In this document: positions 55,026 through 64,000 of the stretch, one piece after another
Position numbering within the stretch: position 1 is the stretch's first letter
Layout: each line of letters begins with the position of its first letter
Assembly: GCF_000014565.1 (NCBI RefSeq)
Contig: NC_008270.1
Span: forward strand, 62,001-126,000
Direction: 5' to 3'
DNA from: Rhodococcus jostii RHA1
GTDB lineage: Bacteria > Actinomycetota > Actinomycetes > Mycobacteriales > Mycobacteriaceae
Length of the DNA stretch: 64,000 nucleotides
Notes under the pieces: generated by a model
Told to the model about the DNA's origin: nothing
Databases searched by the model: none
What the model saw: the letters and a program-made list of their open reading frames with translations, nothing else
Program-made: the position numbers and the translations under genes

Positions 55026-55838
55026 ATGGGTTGGCTAGAAGGCAACGTTGCGGTTATCACCGGTGGCGGATCGGGCCTGGGTAGGGCGCTGGTTGAGCGA
55101 TTCATCGAGGAGGGCGCAAAAGTAGGAGTCCTGGAGAGGTCGGCGGAGAAGGTCAAGAAGCTTGCGGCTGATTTCGGCGAGAATGTCGTCACTGTCGAGG
55201 GCGACGTGAGCAAGTACGAGGACAACGCTTCGGTCGTGCGAGAAACGGTGCGACAGTTCGGCCGCCTCGACACCTTCGTGGGTAACGCGGCGATCTGGGA
55301 CTTTTCGACAAAGCTGGTCGACATCCCGGAGGACAGACTGGACCCGCTCTTCGACGAGATGTTCCACATCAACGTCAAGGGCTATCTGAACGGGGCGAAA
55401 GCGGCAGTCAAGGAGCTTGCACTCACAGGTGGTTCGATCGTCTTCACGGTGTCCAACGCCGGTTTCTACCCAGGTGGCGGCGGGCCGCTGTACACGGCCT
55501 CGAAGCACGCGGTCGTGGGTCTGGTCAAGGAACTGGCCTTCGAATTCGCCCCCAAAATCCGAGTAAACGGAGTGGCCCCTGGTGCCATGGCCACGGATCT
55601 GCGCGGGCCAGGATCGATCGGACTCGGCGAAACGAACGTCTCGTCCCTCCCGCTCGCAGATCTGATCAAGCAGTGCACGGTACTGCAGGAACTCTGTGAG
55701 CCCGCGGATTACACTGGGCACTACGTCCTGCTCGCCTCGAAGGATAATTCACGAACCGCGACTGGTGCGATCATCAACTGTGACGGCGGAATGGGCGTAC
55801 GCGGCCTCGCCGAAACCGCAGGCGGAAATGACCTTTAG
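55026..55838 (+). CDS. bphB: cis-2,3-Dihydrodiol dehydrogenase (BphB-type SDR)
   Basis: 270 residues. NAD-binding VITGGGSGLGRALVERF, VEGDVSKYEDN, NAAIWDFSTKLVDIPED (conserved in BphB/TodD-type enzymes), Ser in FTVSNAGFYPGGGGPLYTASKHA with catalytic Tyr-x3-Lys, and RVNGVAPGAMATDLRGP. It oxidises the dioxygenase cis-dihydrodiol to the catechol. GAGAGG lies before the ATG. Upstream of it is the ferredoxin reductase; a hairpin follows. Confidence 0.92.
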   Translation: MGWLEGNVAVITGGGSGLGRALVERFIEEGAKVGVLERSAEKVKKLAADFGENVVTVEGDVSKYEDNASVVRETVRQFGRLDTFVGNAAIWDFSTKLVDIPEDRLDPLFDEMFHINVKGYLNGAKAAVKELALTGGSIVFTVSNAGFYPGGGGPLYTASKHAVVGLVKELAFEFAPKIRVNGVAPGAMATDLRGPGSIGLGETNVSSLPLADLIKQCTVLQELCEPADYTGHYVLLASKDNSRTATGAIINCDGGMGVRGLAETAGGNDL

Positions 55839-55860
55839 TGCCTGACAACTAGTCAGGTAC
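55838..55860 (+). terminator. Hairpin after bphB
   Basis: GTGCCTGAC and GTCAGGTAC pair over 9 positions (one G-T) around a 5-base loop starting at the bphB stop. It may partly terminate or stabilise the reductase-bphB message before the aldehyde dehydrogenase gene. Confidence 0.4.
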
Positions 55861-55945
55861 GCGCGAGCGATGTTCGCAGTCTTCCCGGATTCACACCCTA
55901 TTGCGTAGGTACCGGCACATCACGACGCAATGAATCGAGGGTCAT

Positions 55946-57319
55946 ATGAGTTACTACGCCACGACCAGCCCCCTGACCGGGCAGCGTGTCCAGGAGTTTC
56001 CGCGGGCGACTGATCACGAGATTTCGGATGCGCTGACGAGTTCGGATGCCGCCTACCGGCAGTGGCGGACGTCCTCTCTGGAGGAGCGCGCCGATGTGTT
56101 GCGAGCTCTGGCGAAGCTGTGGCACGAACGTGCCGACGAACTCGCTCCGATCCTGACTCTGGAAATGGGTAAGCCCATCCCTCAGGCCAGGGGGGAGGTG
56201 GCGTTGTGTGCCAACATCTTCGAGTACTACGCCGAACACGGTCCGACGTTCATGGAGGACGAGGTGTTGGAGATCGCCGGGGGAGGCGAGGCGATCGTGA
56301 GGACGGAACCGATCGGTCCTCTCGTGGGGATCATGCCCTGGAACTTCCCCTACTACCAGGTGGTCCGCTTCGCTGCGCCGAACATCATGCTCGGCAACAC
56401 GCTCCTTCTCAAGCACTCCCGGAATTGTCCTCAGTCGGCGTTGGCGATCGAAACGCTGTTCGTCGAGGCGGGGCTTCCCGAGGGGGTCTACGTCAACGTG
56501 TTCGCCGACAACGCGCAGGTCGCCCGGATGGTCGCGGACCCCCGGGTGCGGGGCGTGTCCTTGACCGGGTCCGAGCGTGCGGGATCGGCGGTCGGTGAGA
56601 TCGCCGGGCGTCACATGAAGAAGTTCGTCCTCGAGCTGGGCGGTTCCGATCCGTTTATTGTGCTCGACGACACCGACCTGGACACCACCGTCGCCGCGGC
56701 GGTGAACAACCGGATGGCCAACGCGGGACAAGCGTGCACGGCGTCGAAACGCCTCATCGTGCTCGATGACGTCTACGACCGGTTCCTCGACAAGTTCACC
56801 GAGGCGATGCGGAACATCGTGCCCGGCGACCCGACCGATCCGGCCACCACTTTCGGCCCGCTGTCCTCCCGCAGCTGCGTGGACGAGATCGCGGAGCAGG
56901 TCGACGACGCGCTGGCCAAGGGAGCAAAGTTGCTGACCGGTGGATGCAGGGGCGAGGGGCCGGGCGCGTTCTACGAGGCGACGGTCCTGGCCGGAGTGAC
57001 CCCACAGATGCGCGTATACAGCGAAGAACTCTTCGGCCCCGTCGCCGTCGTCTACAAAGTAGCGACGGAAGCAGAGGCCATTGCACTGGCGAACGAGTCC
57101 CCGTTCGGGCTGGCCGCCGCGATCTTCACCTCCGACCGGAACCAGGCCCGCCGGGTAGCCGAGGGCCTCGAGGTGGGCATGGCCTGGATCAACGGCACCA
57201 GCAAGAGTGCTCCCGATCTGCCGTTCGGGGGGGTCAAGCGATCCGGTGTGGGGCGCGAGCTCGGTCGCTACGGATTCAACGAGTTCGCCAACAAGAAGTT
57301 GGTCAGAACTGTGCGCTGA
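55946..57319 (+). CDS. NAD(P)-dependent aldehyde dehydrogenase
   Basis: 457 residues, the size of succinate-semialdehyde-type enzymes. PWNFPYYQVVRFAAPNIM, SLTGSERAGSAV, catalytic Glu in LELGGSDPFIVL, catalytic Cys in NAGQACTASKR, EELFGPVAVVY and FGGVKRSGVGRELGRYG. It oxidises an aldehyde to an acid; it might compensate for the broken acylating dehydrogenase by making acetate, which is speculation. GAGGGT lies before the ATG. Intact. Confidence 0.9.
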   Translation: MSYYATTSPLTGQRVQEFPRATDHEISDALTSSDAAYRQWRTSSLEERADVLRALAKLWHERADELAPILTLEMGKPIPQARGEVALCANIFEYYAEHGPTFMEDEVLEIAGGGEAIVRTEPIGPLVGIMPWNFPYYQVVRFAAPNIMLGNTLLLKHSRNCPQSALAIETLFVEAGLPEGVYVNVFADNAQVARMVADPRVRGVSLTGSERAGSAVGEIAGRHMKKFVLELGGSDPFIVLDDTDLDTTVAAAVNNRMANAGQACTASKRLIVLDDVYDRFLDKFTEAMRNIVPGDPTDPATTFGPLSSRSCVDEIAEQVDDALAKGAKLLTGGCRGEGPGAFYEATVLAGVTPQMRVYSEELFGPVAVVYKVATEAEAIALANESPFGLAAAIFTSDRNQARRVAEGLEVGMAWINGTSKSAPDLPFGGVKRSGVGRELGRYGFNEFANKKLVRTVR

Positions 57320-57415
57320 GGGTTCGACGACGTCGCGCCACCCGCGGTGGGTCGGGACCCGAGGACACAGGACGAACAGGGACCGACCAGTTCGGACCAT
57401 TCACAGGAGACCGAA

Positions 57416-58041
57416 GTGAGCATCACCGTCAGCATTGATTCAAGCACGCAGGTCGAGGACGAGGACTTCGCCGATATTTCGCGGACGTGCACTTCACCGA
57501 TGTGCGAGTCCCGAACTCGGCGCTCGTCGGCGGCAGCGAGGCCGTCGGCTACCGGGCCGCGATGACCTCGTTCGCGCGCGGTCGCGTGCATATCGCGGCC
57601 CTGTCGGTTGGGCAGGCCCAGCGCGCACTCGACGAATCCGTCGCGCATGCGGCCACCGCGATGCAGGGCGGCACCGCGATCGGGGACTTCCACCTCGTGC
57701 AGGCGATGATCCCCGACATCGCGACCGGGGTCGACGCCGATCGCGCTCTCACCCGGGACGCGGCGCGCGCCTGGGTCGACGGGACAGACCGACGCATCGC
57801 GACATCGGTCACGAAGCTGTTCTGCACCGAGATGGTCGGTAAGGCAGCCGATCTCGCGGTGCAGATCCGCGGCGGTACCGGCTACATGCGGGGGCTGCCG
57901 GTCGAGCGCATCTACCTGGACGTGCGGCTGCTGCGGCTGTACGAGGGCACCAGCGAGATTCAGCGCCTGATCATCGGCGGGGGCCTGGTCAAGCAGGCCA
58001 AGGAGGCATCCAGGGCGCACGCCTGTGCCAGAAGTAAGTAA
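57416..58041 (+). pseudogene. Acyl-CoA dehydrogenase fragment
   Basis: GTG 57416 begins a plausible N terminus of about 20 codons, but from 57471, in another frame, the sequence is the middle and C-terminal part of an acyl-CoA dehydrogenase: VHFTDVRVPNSALVGG, FARGRVHIAALSVGQAQRAL, QIRGGTGYMRGLPVERIYLD and RLYEGTSEIQRLII. The first 200 or so residues, including the flavin-binding sheet, are deleted. Same strand as the next two relics. Confidence 0.75.
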
Positions 58042-58058
58042 TCAAGGACCACGCTGAC

Positions 58059-59353
58059 ATGACTGGCACCACAGAGAAGAACCACAGCGCCACCGACTCG
58101 GCAGTGCTGCCCCTGACTGGGGTCACCGTCGTCAGCCTCGAACAGGCGGTGGCGGCCCCGCTGGCCAGCCGGCACCTCGCGGATCTCGGGGCCCGGGTGA
58201 TCAAGTCGAGCGGATCGGGGAGTGGGATTTTGCCCGTAACTACGATGCCGCCGTGCACGGGCTGGCCTCGCACTTCGTGTGGCTCAACCGGGGCAAGGAG
58301 TCGATCTGTGTCGACCTCAAGGCTCCCGAGGGTTTCGCGGCGATCCGGTCGCTCATCGCCGGCGTGGATGTGTTCGTCCAGAACGTCGCGCCCGGAGCGA
58401 CCGAGCGACCGAGCGGCTCGGGCTCGGCGCGGAGGAGCTCCGCCGCGATCACCCGGAGTTGATTGTGGTCAACATGACCGGATACGGCACCGGCGGGCCG
58501 CTGAAGGGACGCAAGGCTTACGACATGCTCGTCCAGGCCAGACCGGCCTGGCTCGATCACCGGCACCCCGGACACGCGACGAGCGAGGCGACGGCGGCGT
58601 CCCGGCGTTCTCGACGGACCCCGGCTACGCCGTCCTCGGCCACGGCTGACCAAGACCGGTGTTCCGGCCGCGGACATCGCGGCCGGGCTCTACGCGCTGA
58701 CCGCGATCCAGGCCGCGCTGTTCCGGCGCGAGCGCACCGGGGCCGGGGCCACCATCGATGTCGCGATGTTCGATGCCACCGTCGAATGGTTGGGTCACTC
58801 GATGTATCTGCAGATGTACCAGGAAATCCAGATCAAACGCATGGGACTGTCCCATGTCGCGATCTGTCCATACGACGCCTACCCGACCGTCGACGGACAG
58901 ATCCTCATCGGCGTGCAGAACGTCCGCGGCTGGCACACCCTGGTCATCGAGGTGTTCGACCGTCCGGATCTGGCCGGGCACCCGAAATGCGCGACGAACA
59001 TCCTGCGGGTGCAGCACCGGGCGGAGGTCGACGTCGTCGTCGGCGGGGAAACGCGGTTCGACACCGTCGAACTCGATCACCGGCTCGCCAAGGCCGGCAT
59101 TCCGGTCGCGCAACTGGGCGACATGACCGACCTGATCGCCCATCCGCAGCTCGCCGCCCGCGGCCGGTGGCGCGAGGTGGACACCGAGGCCGGTCCGATC
59201 CGCGCCGTACTTCCCCCGATGACATTCCGGGACGTGGCGATGCGGACGGATCCGGTCGCGGCGCTTGGCCAGCAGACTGACGCGGTGCTCGCCGAACTCG
59301 GTCTCACCGACGAGCAGATCACCGGCCTTCACACCGCGGGCATCGTCCAGTAG
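58059..59353 (+). pseudogene. CaiB/BaiF-type CoA transferase, multiply frameshifted
   Basis: Begins LPLTGVTVVSLEQAVAAPLASRHLADLGARVIK; a base is missing near 58214, after which ERIGEWDFARNYDAAVHGLA and NRGKESICVDLKAPEG continue. At about 58396 an 8-bp tandem duplication (ACCGAGCG) shifts the frame again, and further breaks lie near 58535-58650. The last 230 codons (AGLYALTAIQAALFRRERTG, DVAMFDATVEWLGHSMYLQ) are clean. This is a family III CoA transferase that has decayed. Confidence 0.8.
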
Positions 59354-59355
59354 AC

Positions 59356-59830
59356 GAATCGTCGAGGGTACGAAGGTCGTCGTCGGCGACATTAAATTTA
59401 ACGACCAGGCGGGCGCGAAGGCGGTGGCCGAACTCGGTGGCGCGGTTCGTGCGCTGCGACGTGCGCGACGGTGCAGCGGTCGAGGCGATGATCGACGTCG
59501 CCGAGGGCGCGTTCGGTCGGCTCGGTGTGTTCGTTAACAATGCGGGTATGACGCGCGATGCGACGATGCGCACCATGACCGAGCCGGATTTCGACGACAT
59601 CGTCGCCGTGCATCTGAAGGGCGCGTGCAACGGTACGCGGTCTGCGGCAAACCGGATGCGCGAGTACGGATCCGGAGCGATCGTCAACATCTCCTCGTGG
59701 TCGGGGAAGGTCGGTTTCGTCGGTCAGATGAACGACTCGGCCGCCAAGGCCCGGCATAGTCGGGCCGACGAAGGCCGCGGCGAAGGAAGTGACGTTCACT
59801 CACGGTGTTTCTCGTTCGTGGGCTGCTCCG
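59356..59830 (+). pseudogene. SDR-family dehydrogenase relic
   Basis: Pieces of a FabG/3-hydroxyacyl-CoA dehydrogenase-like SDR: KVVVGDIKFNDQAGAKAVAE, then in another frame VRCDVRDGAAVEAMIDVAEG, FGRLGVFVNNAGMTRDATMR, GSGAIVNISSWSGKVGFVGQ and, in a third frame, PGIVGPTKAAAKEV. The N-terminal NAD-binding TGxxxGIG and the C terminus are missing. Confidence 0.75.
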
Positions 59831-60970
59831 AGGGTGAGTGCGGGTCCGCAAAGAACACCGCTAGGCCCGTGGCCATGGTCAATGCCGGCCACTTCCGTGC
59901 CTGCTAGGCACGCCGTGGACGCTCTCGATGAGCGCGTTTGCCGACCTTGCCGATGATTCGCCTACCGGTGCGCTCCCTGAGCAGCTTCCATTGCTTGCGG
60001 CCCTACGTATCGAGCGACCTGGTCCATCGTCTCCACGGTCGGGCTGCGAGGGGGAGGCGAGATCGGAGCAGATCCGCCCACACCCGGTGCAGCACGTGGT
60101 CGTCGTCGATTTTGAACGACTGCGGACGCCGTCGCCGCTTCTCGGCCTCGCAGTCCGCGCGCACCGAGCGATATTCCTGGTCACTGGATGCGGGAGCGGA
60201 TTGCGGCTGCCGACGTGCAGTACGCGGACCAACACCGGCCAACAGATCCGGAGGCCCTGCCGGGGGATGCGCCCGGCGAGGGAAGGGACCCGTCCCAGGC
60301 CAGGCGTCGGCGTCTGCCCAGCCACCGCGATGACCATTGTGAGCGCTGCCGTGGTCTCGGTAGGTGTCCTCGCCCTGCTCGGTCGGCGGGGCGCATAACT
60401 CGGGTTGGGTATCGATCCACTCTCGGAGCAACGCGAGTGACGGTCCCGAGCGATGCGCAGTGGTGTCCGAACCTGTTGCGCCGCTGAGGTGTAGGTCTGG
60501 CCGCTCGTGCGTGTCACGGCAGTCGCCAGAATTTACGCGGGTCTCTGAGCCGCTGTTTTCAGTAGTTTCTCCGGATGTAGCAAGTGTGGACCAACTGTTT
60601 ACTAGGGGAACAGCAGCGCGCATAAGGTGGGCGAGACAACAGAATTCGCCGTGCGGCCGCTGGCTAGAGCGAAACGAGTGCCCCGTGTATTGGTTCCAAC
60701 GGAGCAACCACCGGTCCGCCATCACTCGTGCGATTCGTTCGATAGCGCATTGGCCATGACATTCGCACGTGGAAGAAACGAGGGTGATGACTCTCTTCAT
60801 GCACCGTATCTCTGAGCTACTGGGCAGCAAGCTCGCGACTCCACCGGCGACCGTTGCGAGCGAGCCCAACCTTTGCAAGATAAGCAGTCCAACTGCGGGG
60901 TTAGGTGCTTATTCACGTTCACAAATAGTCGCAATTACGAGATCCTCACAAACGAAGGATGGAGTGGAGC
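59831..60970. other. Region upstream of the dioxygenase genes, no intact gene
   Basis: 1.14 kb. Between 59900 and 60520 there are broken - strand frames (for example FKIDDDHVLHRVWADLLRSR) that look like decayed coding DNA, family unknown. From about 60600 the sequence is AT-richer and should contain the dioxygenase promoter; TCACAAA occurs twice, near 60919 and 60948, as possible regulator half-sites. Confidence 0.4.
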
Positions 60971-62341
60971 ATGTTGAGGTCTGAGCGTTTCAGTCCTGGG
61001 GAAGATTTTGGTCAGTTTGTCAATCTGCGGGATGGGTGGATTGATCGGAATATCTTCAGCGATCCGGATATTTATCAGGAAGAGCTTCACCGGATCTTTG
61101 CTCGGTCGTGGAACTTTGTTGCGCATGAGAGCCAGTTGCCGAACGCCGGAGACTTCCTGACGACGTATATGGGTGAAGACGCGGTTATCGTTTCGCGTCA
61201 CAGGGATAATTCCATTCGGGTGTTCGCGAATTCTTGTCCGCATCGCGGTAACAAGGTTTGTTTCGCGGATGCGGGTAATACCCGTCGATTCGTGTGCAAC
61301 TATCACGGGTGGTCGTTCGACAATGCGGGTGAGCTCTCGGGAATGTGGGCAGAGCAGGCCTATGACGAGGGTGACATCGACAAGTCGCAGACGAAGATGA
61401 TGCCGGTTGCGCAGGTGGCCAGCTACAAGGGCTTGGTGTTCGCGACGTTTGACCCGGACGCGCCGAGCCTGGAGAACTGGTTGGGTGACTTCCGCTGGTA
61501 TCTCGATATGATTTTGGACAACGAGGAGGGCGGAACCGAGTTTGTCGGTGGCTGCATCAAGTCGGAATTCAGTGCCAATTGGAAGTTCGGCGTGGAGAAC
61601 TTCATCGGCGACGCCTATCACGCCGGCTGGACCCATGATTCCGGTACCCGAGCCACCACCGGTGGGGCTCCCTTCCCCGAAATCGATATGGAAACCTCCT
61701 ACCACGCCAGCATCAACGGTCACGGCTGGGAATTTGGGACGGAGGGTGTGGGCGATATCGGCTTGCTCGGGTCGCCGGAAGTGATGGACTACTACAACAA
61801 GATTCGACCGAAGATGGCCGAACGTCTCGGCGAGATGCGCTCGAAGATCTTCGGGTCGGTCGCTTCGTGCTCGCTCTTTCCCAACATTTCTTTTCTGCCT
61901 GGCATCTCAACATTTAGGGTTTGGCTTCCCAAGGGGCCGGAGGCGTTCGAACTGCGCACCTGGGTCCTCGTCAATAAGGCGATGCCGGACGAACTGAAGC
62001 AGGAGATCACCAAGAGGGTCATGTTGACGTTCGGTCCGGGTGGTCTCTTCGAAATGGACGACGGCGAGAACTGGTCGAACTGCACCACGGTCAACCGTGG
62101 AGTCGCGACGAGGCGGCAGCTGCTGCACTACGGTTCGGGGATCAACCGTCGGATCGACAACCATCCGATCCTGCCCGGCACCGTGTACCGGGGCCAGTAC
62201 AACGACTCAAACCAGCGCCTTTTTTACCAGCGTTGGGTGGATCTGATGGAGACGAAGAGTCTGAAGGATTTGCCGCAACGCCCGGAGCCTCGCATGGCGT
62301 CGCGTGAGACGCGCGAACTCACTGGCGTTTCCGCTATCTGA
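60971..62341 (+). CDS. etbAa: Aromatic ring-hydroxylating dioxygenase, alpha subunit
   Basis: 456 residues. Rieske ligands CPHRG (Cys89, His91) and CNYHGW (Cys109, His112); mononuclear iron ligands in ENFIGDAYHAGWTH (Asp bridge, His217, His222) and an Asp in the NDSNQR segment near the C terminus. It incorporates both atoms of O2 into arenes such as ethylbenzene or biphenyl to form cis-dihydrodiols, with the beta subunit, a ferredoxin and the reductase. ATG 60971 is preferred; an in-frame ATG 12 bases earlier abuts its ribosome site too closely. The etb rather than bph name is a judgement from recall of rhodococcal sequences. Confidence 0.92.
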   Translation: MLRSERFSPGEDFGQFVNLRDGWIDRNIFSDPDIYQEELHRIFARSWNFVAHESQLPNAGDFLTTYMGEDAVIVSRHRDNSIRVFANSCPHRGNKVCFADAGNTRRFVCNYHGWSFDNAGELSGMWAEQAYDEGDIDKSQTKMMPVAQVASYKGLVFATFDPDAPSLENWLGDFRWYLDMILDNEEGGTEFVGGCIKSEFSANWKFGVENFIGDAYHAGWTHDSGTRATTGGAPFPEIDMETSYHASINGHGWEFGTEGVGDIGLLGSPEVMDYYNKIRPKMAERLGEMRSKIFGSVASCSLFPNISFLPGISTFRVWLPKGPEAFELRTWVLVNKAMPDELKQEITKRVMLTFGPGGLFEMDDGENWSNCTTVNRGVATRRQLLHYGSGINRRIDNHPILPGTVYRGQYNDSNQRLFYQRWVDLMETKSLKDLPQRPEPRMASRETRELTGVSAI

Positions 62342-62363
62342 CACAGGGAAGGAAGGGCGAGTT

Positions 62364-62912
62364 ATGACATCGACCGCGGCGATCAACGACGTGGCGACAC
62401 GTCCGTCGTTGGCACTCATCAGTGAACTTGAGCAGACGCTCTATCGCGAGGCCCGATTGCTTGATCAAGAACGCCACGACGAGTGGATGGCGATGCTGGC
62501 CGAGGATCTGTTCTATTACATGCCGGGAGTCCAGACGCGATATCGTAACGACACCACGGATACGGTCAACGATTTGTCGCGTATGGCCTACTACAACGAT
62601 GACCTCGACATGATCTTCACTCGCGTGGAACGGCTGAAGACCGGCACCGCATGGTCGGAAGATCCACCCACGCGTTACCAGCACCTCATCACCAACATCG
62701 AGGTTGAACTCACCGATCGTCCCAACGAATACAGGGTCTATTCCAACTTTTTCGCGTTCCGTAGCCGCAACGAGAGGGATGAAGACAGGCCGCTGGTGGG
62801 CAGTCGGGAAGACACCTGGCGTCACAAGGACGGCGACTATCTCCTCGTGAAGCGGATCATCACACCCAAATGGAACACGCTGCTCAGCAAGAACCTCAAC
62901 ATCTTCCTCTGA
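62364..62912 (+). CDS. etbAb: Aromatic ring-hydroxylating dioxygenase, beta subunit
   Basis: 182 residues of the cystatin-like small-subunit family: EQTLYREARLLDQERHDEWMAMLAEDLFYYMPG, RVERLKTGTAWSEDPPTR, HLITNIEVELTD, NFFAFRSRNERDED and KRIITPKWNTLLSKNLNIFL. Structural subunit of the alpha3beta3 oxygenase. ATG 62364 has GGAAGGAAGGG upstream; it follows alpha by 22 bases. A strong hairpin follows before etbC. Confidence 0.92.
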   Translation: MTSTAAINDVATRPSLALISELEQTLYREARLLDQERHDEWMAMLAEDLFYYMPGVQTRYRNDTTDTVNDLSRMAYYNDDLDMIFTRVERLKTGTAWSEDPPTRYQHLITNIEVELTDRPNEYRVYSNFFAFRSRNERDEDRPLVGSREDTWRHKDGDYLLVKRIITPKWNTLLSKNLNIFL

Positions 62913-62917
62913 GCATT

Positions 62918-62950
62918 CGGGCATACCGGCTGGCCAAGCCGGTATGCCCG
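62918..62950 (+). terminator. 14-bp perfect hairpin between beta subunit and extradiol dioxygenase
   Basis: CGGGCATACCGGCT (62918) and AGCCGGTATGCCCG (62937) pair without mismatch around a 5-base loop, 5 bases after the beta-subunit stop and 21 before the next start. It may attenuate transcription or set the relative mRNA level of the ring-cleavage gene. Confidence 0.7.
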
Positions 62951-62971
62951 GATGCGGGAAAGGAGTAACCA

Positions 62972-63889
62972 ATGGCAAAAGTGACCGAACTCGGCTATCT
63001 TGGACTATCCGTATCCAATCTCGACGCCTGGCGAGACTATGCCGCCGGAATCATGGGCATGCAGGTCGTCGACGACGGCGAGGACGACCGCATCTATCTC
63101 CGGATGGACAGGTGGCACCACCGAATCGTGCTGCACGCGGACGGCAGCGACGATCTCGCCTACATCGGCTGGCGCGTGGCGGGCCCAGTGGAACTCGACG
63201 AACTCGCCGAGCAACTGAAGAACGCCGGTATCCCCTTCGAGGTCGCCTCCGACGCCGACGCGGCCGAGCGACGCGTGCTTGGCCTGGTCAAATTGCATGA
63301 TCCAGGCGGCAACCCGACGGAGATCTTCTATGGTCCCCAAGTGGACACCTCCTCCCCGTTTCACCCCGGACGGCCGATGTTCGGCAAGTTCGTCACCGAA
63401 GGCCAGGGACTCGGCCACATAATCATTCGCGAGGACGACGTGGAAGAGGCGACTCGCTTCTACCGACTGCTCGGACTGGAGGGTGCGGTCGAGTACAAAT
63501 TCGCGCTACCCAACGGCGCGGTTGGGACCCCGGTCTTCATGCACTGCAACGATCGGCACCACTCCCTTGCCTTCGGGGTCGGTCCGATGGACAAGCGCAT
63601 CAACCACCTGATGATCGAATACACCCACCTCGATGACCTCGGCTACGCACACGATCTAGTACGGCAGCAAAAGATCGACGTGACCCTGCAAATCGGCAAA
63701 CACTCCAACGACGAAGCACTCACGTTCTACTGCGCCAACCCATCCGGCTGGCTGTGGGAACCAGGCTGGGGCTCCCGCCCCGCACCAGCCCAGCAGGAAC
63801 ACTACCTACGCGACATCTTCGGTCACGACAACGAGGTTGAAGGCTATGGCCTGGACATCCCCCTCAAAGGCCTCGACATCCCCGCATAA
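62972..63889 (+). CDS. etbC: Extradiol catechol dioxygenase (2,3-dihydroxybiphenyl type)
   Basis: 305 residues, two-domain type I extradiol enzyme. Fe(II) ligands His149 (GLGHIII), His212 (NHLMIEYTH) and Glu263 (GWLWEPGW), and catalytic His197 (RHHSLAF), His244 and Tyr253 are all present. It opens the catechol ring to the meta-cleavage product. GGAAAGGAG precedes the ATG. The hydrolase for its product is deleted at 43603-43968. BphC is the alternative name; etbC is chosen with moderate certainty. Confidence 0.92.
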   Translation: MAKVTELGYLGLSVSNLDAWRDYAAGIMGMQVVDDGEDDRIYLRMDRWHHRIVLHADGSDDLAYIGWRVAGPVELDELAEQLKNAGIPFEVASDADAAERRVLGLVKLHDPGGNPTEIFYGPQVDTSSPFHPGRPMFGKFVTEGQGLGHIIIREDDVEEATRFYRLLGLEGAVEYKFALPNGAVGTPVFMHCNDRHHSLAFGVGPMDKRINHLMIEYTHLDDLGYAHDLVRQQKIDVTLQIGKHSNDEALTFYCANPSGWLWEPGWGSRPAPAQQEHYLRDIFGHDNEVEGYGLDIPLKGLDIPA

Positions 63890-64000
63890 AGAAGCAGGTG
63901 GGCGGTGGGGAGGGTGACCGCAAGAGGTGGGGCCCCTTCGATTGGATCGCCCGCCACGCTTCGGGCGTAACGGTAAGAAATGTCGTATCGAATCTTGTAG
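63890..64000. other. Right-edge intergenic sequence
   Basis: 110 bases, no gene. A ferredoxin or other dioxygenase gene may follow outside the window. Confidence 0.3.

Noticed and set aside
59879..60878. Overlapping - strand frames of 212 and 291 codons
   Set aside because: Composition shifts along their length and no start or family is convincing; treated as decayed DNA.
1..64000. tRNA, rRNA or riboswitch genes
   Set aside because: No cloverleaf-like, rRNA-like or known riboswitch sequence was recognised by eye; a covariance search would be decisive.

Overview
The window is high-GC actinobacterial DNA with accessory content and no ribosomal, tRNA or other chromosomal housekeeping genes. 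Aromatic ring dioxygenase genes, a giant BphS/BphT-type two-component system, a WhiB protein, type IV-B CRISPR-Cas genes and telomere-protein-like genes together suggest a large, probably linear, catabolic plasmid of Rhodococcus or a close relative. That assignment is inference; no plasmid end or complete replication module is visible.

Left part (1-16.8 kb): a 53-residue-repeat protein runs off the left edge. It is followed by an alpha/beta hydrolase coupled to an ADP-ribosyltransferase-like protein, an NlpC/P60 cell-wall hydrolase, a DEDDh exonuclease and a RES-Xre toxin-antitoxin pair. Next is a complete subtype IV-B CRISPR-Cas locus: a cysH-like gene divergent from csf1-cas11-csf2-csf3, with no array. 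A lipoprotein, a WhiB regulator, an IS630 element and a three-gene membrane operon follow. Three + strand units (the hydrolase unit, csf1, whiB) are preceded by the same 34-bp motif, TGTCAC-16 bp-GGATCTTCCTCC, which looks like a shared promoter or operator.

Middle part (16.8-34.2 kb): a defence-like cassette (XRE/ImmA-IrrE protein, partner gene, operator-like inverted repeat, unknown 450-residue protein with a frameshift) abuts a MoxR/VWA gene set whose MoxR ATPase has lost its 5' part. A SF1 helicase follows. Nine 12-bp iterons then precede a ribbon-helix-helix protein, a degenerate family-B-polymerase-like protein and a terminal-protein-like helix-turn-helix protein, which I read as a candidate replication, partition or telomere cluster. 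An IS5-family element interrupts the polymerase-like gene. Right of this are remnants: a PLD-like gene with a frameshift, an ATPase tail, a tyrosine recombinase split by an amber codon, and an IS1380 transposase.

The 34.3-39.5 kb segment, all on the - strand, encodes five single-pass membrane proteins with long helical stalks, one SCP2-like protein, and a four-helix protein built of two tandem copies of one domain. It may form an envelope assembly of unknown role.

Right part (39.8-64 kb): aromatic catabolism. Lower meta-pathway genes (hydratase, acylating acetaldehyde dehydrogenase, hydroxy-oxovalerate aldolase) are on the - strand, but the dehydrogenase is cut by a second, identical IS5-family copy and the adjacent meta-cleavage hydrolase has lost its core. 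The sensor-regulator pair BphS/BphT lies between an acyl-CoA synthetase and the upper-pathway genes: ferredoxin reductase, cis-dihydrodiol dehydrogenase, aldehyde dehydrogenase, dioxygenase alpha and beta subunits, and extradiol dioxygenase. Between the aldehyde dehydrogenase and the dioxygenase lie three decayed genes (acyl-CoA dehydrogenase, CoA transferase, SDR). The upper pathway looks intact except that no ferredoxin gene is present, while the lower pathway as encoded here is broken and would need other gene copies in the cell.
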